In this document: piece after piece, positions 55,079 through 64,000 of the stretch
How positions within the stretch are numbered: the stretch's first letter is position 1
Layout: every line of letters begins with the position of its first letter
Source of the DNA: Hexactinellida sp. DTS-2022
Taxonomy: Eukaryota; Porifera; Hexactinellida
Direction: 5' to 3'
Assembly: GCA_028753945.1 (NCBI GenBank)
Contig: JAPNXP010000018.1
Location: 1,612,001-1,676,000 of the forward strand
Length of the DNA stretch: 64,000 bases
Made by a program: the position numbers and the translations under genes
The notes under the pieces: generated by a model
What the model saw: only the letters and a program-made list of their open reading frames with translations
Databases searched by the model: none
What the model was told of the DNA's origin: nothing

Positions 55079-55671
55079 CCATGCCATCATCACTATGCAG
55101 GTGTTAAACCATTTCAGCATAGCCGTAGACAATGGAGATTACCTTCAAAGATAGTAGTTTATCACAATAATTCAGAAGAATAAAGTAATAAAGTAAAAAA
55201 AAAGACTAAAGTCATAAAGTGAAATAATGAAAAAGATAACAATTATATAATTTATATTTTAATTAATACTTCGCTAGAATTAATTTGTACTTCAATAGAA
55301 TTAGCTAAACTGAAATGATGCAGGTGGAGTCATGCAGGTAATGACTAAACCTCAATATGTGCAGTGAATTAAAGACTTCTTACCCTCGACCAATTAAATT
55401 ACAGCCTCGGTTAGGCATTCTATATACACACTAACAATTGATAGAAAATCCTTTTATACTAATTGTATGCTAGCTGCCAATCCATACTGGGACAACCCTC
55501 GAATTTAATTGGCTAAGCCATAATTGGATTAAATAGGTGTTAAAATTATTTGATCATAAATCGTAAACCCAGGTGCAAATTAGAAGGGCACTCCGCACAT
55601 ACATGCCAAGTTTCAGCTCTCTATGTATAAAGGTGTGGCCAGAGCACCGTCTACGAAGGAAAAGAAAAAAA

Positions 55672-55795
55672 TCCCAAATTGCAGCCTGTGCCGACGCATG
55701 TTCCTTTGGTGGCACTATATTTTGTTGGTTGTTTATTGATAGTGCCTCCAAAGGAACATGCTGTCGGCACAGGCTGCAATTTTGGATTTTTTTTT
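55672..55795. repeat. Array hairpin 1
   Basis: CTGTGCCGACGCATGTTCC pairs with GGAACATGCTGTCGGCACAG across a TTTTGTTGG-type loop; the flanks TTGCAGC and GCTGCAA extend the stem. Further copies: 56532-56650, 57413-57535, 60108-60232, 60985-61110, 62401-62525. Confidence 0.9.
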
Positions 55796-57809
55796 CGCCC
55801 AGTCATCAACGGCTCAAGATGTCAAGAACCATTTGTTAATTGGTCCGAGTCACAAGGAACGGTAGATACATTTGAAGTTTGTTTCTATCATAAACCATCT
55901 TGAGTTTAATGTCATTCAATCATTATATATTGATAATAAATTATATTATTAGTTATTTATTTTAGCAATGTTATCCACAGTTGAATTGAATTAAGTCAAC
56001 AAATTCCTTATTTAATTTAATTTGTTTTAATTCATTAAATAGTAATACTGCAATTAAATAGAAGCCAGCTGCAATTTATAAGTTAAATCAATATAATTAT
56101 CGCAATTTGAAACAATAGAGTAAGATTTAACAAGTTAAATCAATATAATTATTACAAGTTAAAACAATGGAATTAGATTTAACACTTTTACAGAAATTAG
56201 AGTGTGAGTAAACAAAGAAATTTCAACCCCCATTAGTGGCAGAAATTAAACCATTTATTGAAGATTTTCTTCTCCCATCAGGCGCAGAATTTTATGGTGA
56301 ATCCAAATGAGAAATAAAATTTTGGGATTTAGTAAAAAAATTTTTGGTTATGGACCAGACAAATTTTGAAAGGTGTCAAAGATTTGCGCAAAATTTGTTA
56401 ATCAAAAATCGTAACCCCAGGTGCAAATTAGACGTCGACTCCGAACCTACATGCCAAGTTTCAGCCCTCAATGTATACAGGTGTGGCCAGGGCACCTGCT
56501 ACGGAGAAAAAATAATAATAATAATAAAAAATCCAAAATTGCAGCTGTGCCGACGCATGTTCATTTGGTGGCACTATATTTTGTTGGTGGGTTATTGATA
56601 GTGCCTCCAAAAGAACATGCTGTCAGCACATCTGCAATTTTGGATTTTTTTACGCCATGTCATCAACGCCTCAATGTGTCATGATCCATTTGTTAATTGA
56701 TCCGAGCCACAAGGAACGGTAGATAAATTTGAAGTTTGTTTCTATCACAAACCATCTAGAGTTTAATGCCATTCATTCATTATGTATTGATAATAAATTA
56801 TATTATTAGTTATATATTTTAGCAATGTTATCCACGGTGAGTTGAGTTGAGTCAACAAATTCCTTAATCCTTATATCATTATATTTTATTTAATCCATTG
56901 TATAGTAATACTACAATTAAATAGAAGCCAGCTGGAATTTATAAGTTGAATCAATATATTTATCTCAAGTTGAAACAATAGAGTAAGATTTAACAAGTTA
57001 AATCAATATAATTATTACAAGTTGAAACAATAGAATTAGATTCAATATAATTATTACAAGTTGAAACAATAGAATTATATTTAACAGTTTTATTGAATCT
57101 GAAGTGTGAGAAAATACAGGAGATTGGTACCCCAATTAAGGCACAAATCTAGGCCAAATTGAAATTTTTTAATTTGCTAAAAGGTGTAGAATTTAATTAT
57201 CTATCCGTACATGTAAAATTTATCAAGCTCACTATTAATTATTTAATGTTATGAGCCATAATTAGTTTAAATAGGTGTTAAAATTATTTGATCAAAAATC
57301 GTAACCCCAGGTGCAAATTAGACGGTCACTCGGCAACTACATGCCAAGTTTCAGCCCTTAATGTATACTGGTGTGGCCAGGGCACCTGCTACGGAGAAAT
57401 AATAAAAATAAAATCCAAAATTGCTGCCTGTGCCGACGCATGTTCCTTGGGGGGCACTATATTTTGGTTGTGGTTTATTGATAGTGCCTCCAAAGGAACA
57501 TGCTGTCGGCACAAGCTGCAATTTTGGATTTTTTTTCGCCATGTCATCATCACTATGAAGGTGTTAAATTATTTCAAAAAGGTGTTACAGAAGGCAACGA
57601 CCCTTATTGAGATGTAAGTTTCGTTTTTGATCACTTCATTTCAAAGATATTCAAGTTTCAGTAGAATATAATAGCTGATGACTCAGCATTTTTTATGTGA
57701 GTGTTGGGTCATCACCCAACATCAACTAACCCATTTTAAATATCGAATTAACAAAATTGTAAAAACACATTTTTTTGACGATGTCATAATCACCTCAAGG
57801 TGTCAGGAC

Positions 57810-57976
57810 CAGGGCCGGCGGAAGAGGGGCGGTTGGGGCGGCCTGGGCCGCCCCACTTTTTCTGTGATTTTGTTGTACTCTGAAATTTCCCGGGGGTGTT
57901 TTTTGACTCTGCAATCCTCACAATTATCATCACAATACAAGGCCGCCCCACCTCTCACGAGCTTCCGCCGGCCCTG
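57810..57976. mobile_element. 167-base hAT-type MITE (8-base duplication GTCAGGAC) in the array
   Basis: A perfect 15-base inverted terminus, CAGGGCCGGCGGAAG; GTCAGGAC at 57802-57809 and 57977-57984. Array units at 61375 and 62800 show the empty site. Confidence 0.94.
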
Positions 57977-58901
57977 GTCAGGACCCACTTGTATAGGTGG
58001 CACGTGCCATAAGGACCAATTGATAAATTGAAAGTTTGTTTCTATCTTGAATCATCTCTGAAATTAATGAAATTTAGGTAATTAGTATAAATATTTAATT
58101 AATTTATAATTATTTAACACCATTATTATATACAGCAAAATAAATTAAGTTCAATTATTTGCAATTATTATTAATTTAAATTGAATTTCACTATAATATT
58201 TGAATTCCACGCACTCGATAACCCCAATAATCTATTTGGAACCATCTCTATACGGTAAACACAGAGCGAATTAATTAGAATTAAATATGTCAGTACATTA
58301 ATTGTGCAAGAATATTCTCGCCGAAATAAATATAATCACTTAATCTGTCGTTGTTGTGGTATGTAAAATCTTAACGGTTCTATCATAAACCATCTTTAGT
58401 TTAATGCCATTCATTCATTACTTATTGATAATAAATTAAATTATTAGTTATTTATTTTAGCAATGTTATCCACGGTGATTTGAGTTTAGTCAACAAATTC
58501 CTTATATCATTATATTTTATTTAATCCATTGTATAGTAATACTACAATTAAATAGAAGCCAGCTGGAATTTATAAGTTGAATCAATATATTTATCTCAAG
58601 TTGAAACAATAGAGTAAGATTTAACAAGTTAAATCAATATAATTATTACAAGTTGTAACAATGGAATTAGATTCAATATAATTATTACAAGTTGAAACAA
58701 TAGAATTATATTTAACAGTTTTATTGAATCTGAAGTGTGAGAAAATACAGGAGATTGGTACCCCAATTAAGGCACAAATCTAGGCCAAATTGAAATTTTT
58801 TGATTTGCTAAAAGGTGTAGAATTTAATTATCTATCCGTACATGTAAAATTTATCAAGCTCACTATTAATTATTTAATGTTATGAGCCATAATTAGTTTA
58901 A

Positions 58902-59084
58902 GAGCATCCTTATATGTAGACCGTCTAGAAATAGACGGTCTATAAAAGCCCATACAAATAAGCCAAAAATTTGTAGACCGTCTATAAATTCTGTAGACCA
59001 CTTGCCCTGCTTTTTATGGGTAATACTAATGCATAGGGAATAAAACCTGGTCTATTTCTAGACGGTCTACATATAAGATATCTC
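58902..59084. mobile_element. 183-base element with 9-base duplication TTAGTTTAA (MULE-like)
   Basis: About 35 bases of inverted terminus (GAGCATCCTTATATGTAGAC versus GAGATATCTTATATGTAGAC). TTAGTTTAA at 58893-58901 and 59085-59093; the empty site is in other units (near 60845). Nine-base duplications and GAG-starting ends suggest a Mutator-type mobiliser. Confidence 0.88.
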
Positions 59085-59159
59085 TTAGTTTAAATAGGTG
59101 TTAAAATTATTTGATCAAAAATCGTAACCCCAGGTGCAAATTAGACGTCGACTCCGAAC

Positions 59160-59960
59160 CAGGGTTCTAAAAAATGAGTGTAAAAATTAAGGCGCCTTAA
59201 TTTTGGTCATTCATATCTACTCGCCATATTTTTTTTTCGTCCGAGCTCCAATTGATTTACTAGCCTTATTTTTTTTTTCAGAATTACCCCTCTAGGTTTA
59301 CTCGCCTTAGTTTTTTTTCGATCCTACCCCAATTGGTTTACTCGTCTTACTTTTTTTTCGGCCATACCCCAATTGGTTTACTCGCCTTACTTTTTTTTCG
59401 ATCCTACCCCAATTGGTTTACTCGCCTTACTTTTTTTTCGGCCATACCCTAATTGGTTTACTCGCCTTACTTTTTTTTCAGTCATAGCCCAATTGCTTTA
59501 CTCATCATGTAACAACCTTTAATTCATTTAAGTATGAATAAATGTTGATTATCCACAATTTTTCAAATTATACTTTGCACAATTATTGTTTACTATCTGT
59601 AAAACACCAATATTAGCTTTTCCTTATTAGAGATTTTTAATAAAATATTCACCTTTGGCACTAATTGGGTTAATTTATTAAGACTTTCAAAAAGCACTTG
59701 TTTCGAATATCTATTGTTCACTAAATATTTACACGCCTTAATTTACTTTCCTTAAGTTTTACACGCCTTAATTTTTTCGAATCCAATAAATTTATTTACT
59801 AGCTTTAATTTTTTTTCTGGCACCCAATGAATAATTTTACTCGCCTTAATTTTTATATTTCGCTTTTTTCATTTATCATACTCGCCTTACTATTTTTTCT
59901 CAAAATAAAAAAAAAACAAGGCTTATGGCGAGTAAAAAAATTAAGGCGTGTAAAACCCTG
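59160..59960. mobile_element. 801-base hAT-like element with an internal minisatellite (8-base duplication CTCCGAAC)
   Basis: CAGGGTT at the left, AACCCTG at the right; ATTAAGGCG words near both ends pair. CTCCGAAC at 59152-59159 and 59961-59968. Empty sites in the array (CTCCGAACCTACATGCC) confirm it. No transposase. Confidence 0.92.
59215..59505 (+). repeat. 40-base minisatellite, about seven copies
   Basis: A repeating pattern of GGTTTACTCGCCTTAC, a run of eight T, then CGATCCTACCCCAATT or CGGCCATACCCCAATT. Two alternating variants suggest that pairs of units amplified together. It lies inside the 801-base element. Confidence 0.85.
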
Positions 59961-62900
59961 CTCCGAACCTACATGCCAAGTTTCAGCCCTCTAAGTATAT
60001 AGGTGTGGCCAGGGCACCTGCTACGGAGAAATAATAAAAATAAAAATAAAGGCAGTGATTCCAATACTGGGCCACTATACTATAGTATAGTCGGCACAGT
60101 AAAAAAAAATCCAAAATTGCAGCCTGTGCCGACGCATGTTCCTTTGGTGGCACTATATTTTTGTGTTGTTTATTGATAGTGCCTCCAAAGGAACATGCTG
60201 TCGGCGCAGGCTGCAATTTTGGATTTTTTTTCGCCAAGTCATCAACGCCCAAGGTGTGAAGAAGCATTTGTTATTTGGTCCGAGTCACAAGGAACGGTAG
60301 ATAAATTTGAAGTTTGTTTCTATCATAAACCATCTTTAGTTTAATGCCATTCATTCATTACTTATTGATAATAAATTAAATTATTAGTTATTTATTTTAG
60401 CAATGTTATCCACGGTGATTTGAGTTTAGTCAACAAATTCCTTATATCATTATATTTTATTTAATCCATTGTATAGTAATACAGTACTAATACTACAATT
60501 AAATAGAAGCCAGCTGGAATTTATAAGTTGAATCAATATATTTATCTCAAGTTGAAGCAATAGAGTAAGATTTAACAAGTTAAATCAATATAATTATTAC
60601 AAGTTGAAACAATAGAATTAGATTCAATATAATTATTACAAGTTGAAACAATAGAATTATATTTAACAGTTTTATTGATTCTGAAGTGTGAGAAAATACA
60701 GGAGATTGGTACCCCAATTAAGGCACAAATCTAGGCCAAATTGAAATTTTTTGATTTGCTAAAAGGTGTAGAAATTAATTATCTATCCGTACATGTAAAA
60801 TTTATCAAGCTCACTATTAATTATTTAATGTTATGAGCCATAATTAGTTTAAATAGGTGTTAAAATTATTTGATCAAAAATCGTAACCCCAGGTGCAAAT
60901 TAGACGGTCACTCGGCAACTACATGCCAAGTTTCAGCCCTTAATGTATACTGGTGTGGCCAGGGCACCTGCTACGGAGAAATAAAATCCAAAATTGCATC
61001 CTGTGCCGACGCATGTTCCTTTGGTGGCACTATATTTTGTTGGTGGTTTATTGATAGTGCCTCCAATGGAACATGCTGTCGGCACAGGATGCAATTTTGG
61101 ATTTTTTTTTCGCCAAGTCATCATCACTATAAAGGTGTTAAATCATTTCAAAAAGGTGTTACAGAAGGCATCGACCCTTAGAGTGGTGGAAGTTTCGTTT
61201 TAGTTCACTTCCTTTTAGCGATATTCAAGTTTGAGTAGAATATAACAACTGATGACTCAGCATTTTTTATGTGAGTGTTGGGTCATCACCCAACATGAAC
61301 TAACCCATTTTTAATATTGAATTAACAAAATTGTAAAAACACATTTTTTTAACGATGTCATAATCACCTCAAGGTGTCAAGACCCACTTGTATAGGTGGC
61401 ACGTGCCATAAGGACCAATTGATAAATTGAAAGTTTGTTTCTATCTTCTATGATCTCTGAGATTTATGATATTTAATTAATTAGTATATATAATTATTAA
61501 TATTATTTATAATTTAACACCAATTTCAATGTCAACATATATTTATTAAGTTTAATTATTTTGTCATAAATAATAAATAAATTAATTTGTCCATCAAATT
61601 TCAATTCCGTACACTCGATAACCCCTAATAAACAAATTGGAAGCATCTCTATATGTCATATACTGACTGAATTAATTATAATTAATTACGTCAGTATATT
61701 AACAGTGCAATAATATTAACGCAGAAGTAAATATAATCACATAATCTGTCGTTGTTGTGGTATGTAAAATCTTAACGGTTCTATCATAAACCATCTTTAG
61801 TTTAATGCCATTCATTCATTACTTATTGATAATAAATTAAATTATTAGTTATTTATTTTAGCAATGTTATCCACGGTGATTTGAGTTTAGTCAACAAAAT
61901 CCTTATATCATTATATTTTATTTAAATTAAATAGAAGCCAGCTGGAATTTATAAGTTAAATCAATATAATTATCGCAAGTTGAATCACTAGAGTAGGATT
62001 TAACAAGTTAAATCAATATAATTATTACAAGTTGAAACAATGGAATTAGATTTCACAGTTTTACTGAAATTGAAGTGTGAGTAAACAAAGAAATTTCAAC
62101 CCCAATTTATGGCAGAAATTGACCCCTTTATTGAAATATTTTTTCTCCCATCAGACGCAGAATTTTATGGCGAATCTAAATGTGAAATAAAATTTTGGGG
62201 TTTAGTAAAACAATTTTCAAGTTATGGACCAGACAAATTTTGAAAGGTGTTAAAAATGTGTCCAAAATTTGTTAATCAAAAATCGTAACCCCAGGTGCAA
62301 ATTAGACGGTCCCATCGCACCTACATGCCAAGTTTAAGCCCATCAACAATTAAGCTCTGGCCAGGGCACCGTCTACGGAGAAAAAATAAAAATAATAAAA
62401 AAATCCAAAATTGCAGCCTGTGCCGACGCATGTTCCTTTGGTGGCACTACATTTTGTTGGTTGTTTATTTATAGTGCCTCCAAAAGAACATTTTGTCGGC
62501 GCAGGCTGCAATTTTGGATTTTTTTTCGCCATGTCATCATCACTATGAAGGTGTTAAATTATTTCAAAAAGGTGTTACAGAAGGCATCGACCCTTAGAGT
62601 GGTGGAAGTTTCCATTTAGTTCATATAATTTTAGAGATATTCAAGTTTGAGTAGAATATAATAGCTGATGACTCAGCATTTTTTATGTGTGTGTTGGGTC
62701 ATCACCCAACATCAACTAACCCATTTTAAATATCGAATTAAAAAAATTGTAAAAGTACATTTTTTTGACGATGTCATAATCACCTCAAGGTGTCAAGACC
62801 CACTTGTATAGGTGGTACCTGGCATAAGGACCAATTGATAAATTGAAAGTTTGTTTCTATCTTGTATCATCTCTGAGATTAATGAAATTTAGCTAATTAG

Positions 62901-63835
62901 TATAAATATTTAATTAATTTATTAATTATTTAACACCATTATTATATACAGCAAAATAAATTAAGTTCAATTATTTGCAATTATTATTAATTTAAATTGA
63001 ATTTCACTATAATATTTGAATTCCACGCACTCGATAACCCCAATAATCTATTTTGAACCATCTCTATACGGTAAACACAGAGCGAATTAATTAGAATTAA
63101 ATATGTCAGTACATTAATTGTGCAAGAATATTCTCGCCGAAATAAATATAATCACTTAATCTGTCGTTGTTGTGGAATGTAAAATCTTAACGGTTCTATC
63201 ATAAACCATCTTTAGTTTAATGCCATTCATTCATTATGTATTGATAATAAATTATATTATTAGTTATTTATTTTAGCAATGTTATCCATGGTTGGTTGAG
63301 TTGAGTCAACAAATTCCTTATATTATATTATTTAATTTAATCAATTGTATAGTAATACTAAAATTAAATAGAAGCCAGCTGGAATTTATAAGTTAAATCA
63401 ATTTAATTATCGCAAGTTGAATCAATAGAGTAAGATTTAACAAGTTAAATCAATATAATTATTACAAGTTGAAACAATGGAATTTGATTTAACAGTTATA
63501 CTGAAACTGAAGTGTGAGTAAACAAAGAAATTTCAACCCCCATTTATGGCAGAAATAGAACTCTTTATTGAAAGTTTTCTTCTCCCATCAGACGCAGAAT
63601 TTTATGGCGAATCCAAATGTGAAATAAAATTTTGGGGTTTAGTAAAACATTTTTTGAGTTATGGACCAGACAAATTTTGAAAGGTGTTAAAGATGTGTCA
63701 AAAATTTGTTAATACAAAATCGTAACCCCAGGTGCAAATTAGACGTCGACTCCGAATCTACATGCCAAGTTTCAGCCCTCTATGTATACAGGTGTGGCCA
63801 GGGCACCTGCTACGGAGAAATAATAATAATATAAA

Positions 63836-64000
63836 TAAAGGCAGTGATTCTAATACTGGGCCACTATACTATAGTATAGTCGGCACAGTAATAAAGGCAG
63901 TGATTCCAATACTGGGCCACTATACTATAGTATAGTCGGCACAGTAAAAATAATAAAGGCAGTGATTCCAATACTGGGCCACTATACTATAGTATAGTCG
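63836..64000 (+). repeat. Tandem repeat of about 57 to 62 bases with an 18-base perfect palindrome, cut by the window end
   Basis: Three copies start AAAGGCAGTGATTC at 63836, 63893 and 63955. Each holds ACTATACTATAGTATAGT, its own reverse complement, then CGGCACAGTAA. A single copy is at about 60050-60105 at the same place in the array unit, just before the hairpin; here it has expanded. Confidence 0.88.

Larger units (their letters stand above)
55540..64000 (+). repeat. Tandem array of hairpin-containing units (0.86 to 1.46 kb)
   Basis: The marker CTATCATAAACCATCT or a variant recurs at about 55886, 56745, 58378, 60320, 61780 and 63194. After subtracting inserted MITEs the spacings are about 860, 1466, 941, 1460 and 1414. 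Each unit has an AT-rich block (GCCATTCATTCATTA, CAATGTTATCCACGG), an ATCGTAACCCCAGGTGCAAA block, a GGTGTGGCCAGGGCACC block, a hairpin, and in the long form a TGATGACTCAGCATTTTTTA block. Short units lack the part between two GTCATCA-like words. ORFs here repeat the same hairpin-derived peptides in both orientations and are not genes. Confidence 0.88.

Noticed and set aside
59215..59505. Regular 40-base repeats, considered as a CRISPR-like array
   Set aside because: The units are contiguous with no unique spacers, lie inside a transposon in animal DNA and have no cas genes nearby. It is a minisatellite.
55554..63935. Recurring ORFs of 60-109 codons on both strands with similar peptides
   Set aside because: They are translations of the repeated hairpins and their flanks; the same peptide appears from both strands because the stem is an inverted repeat. 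No coding constraint is visible.

Overview
The window looks like nuclear DNA from an invertebrate animal. Coding exons are GC-rich islands in AT-rich, repeat-filled DNA, introns are GT-AG and can be very short (49 to 65 bases is common), and the host genes are animal types: a DGK zeta/iota-like kinase with ankyrin repeats, a DPF/Requiem BAF subunit, CCDC12, glycogen phosphorylase, an SRCR-EGF receptor and an N-myristoylated four-pass membrane protein. A decayed NHL-propeller gene at 15.1-16.1 kb resembles a family I associate with sponges. That is a recollection, so sponge is only a low-confidence guess. No bacterial operon, rRNA, tRNA or CRISPR array was seen.

Layout. 1-1.5 kb: decayed Ty3/gypsy pol remnant. 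1.8-10.5 kb: two nearly identical intronless SERHL-type alpha/beta hydrolase genes separated by about 6.9 kb of nested transposon debris, including a dead THAP/P-element transposase gene. 11.19-14.95 kb: a complete Ginger-like (integrase-type) DNA transposon with 165-base identical terminal inverted repeats, a GCAC target duplication and a 798-residue ORF, whose C-terminus resembles a ubiquitin-specific-protease-like domain split by a frameshift. 15.1-16.1 kb: NHL pseudogene. 16.9-18.7 kb: F-box/RCC1 protein gene (+). 19.9-21.2 kb: four-pass membrane protein (-). 22.7-24.4 kb: SRCR/EGF receptor (-). 26.8-28.0 kb: broken or oddly spliced seven-pass membrane protein (-). 29.1-39.85 kb: compact minus-strand block of CCDC12, DPF and a 13-exon glycogen phosphorylase whose larger introns carry mobile elements. 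39.9-43.2 kb: a 3.2-kb nested fold-back element. 43.4-46.2 kb: single-exon DGK. 49.3-54.0 kb: decayed KDZ/HMGXB3-type DNA transposon with a plus-strand Ulp1-protease gene converging on a minus-strand transposase gene. 55-64 kb: a tandem array of 0.86-1.46-kb units, each built around a long perfect-looking hairpin, and itself hit by several transposons.

The host genes do not form one pathway; CCDC12 (splicing), DPF (chromatin), glycogen phosphorylase (glycogen breakdown) and DGK (diacylglycerol signalling) are ordinary housekeeping or signalling genes. The most unusual content is the mobile DNA: many short non-autonomous elements have readable boundaries and exact target-site duplications, so the insertion order can be reconstructed by comparing occupied with empty repeat copies.
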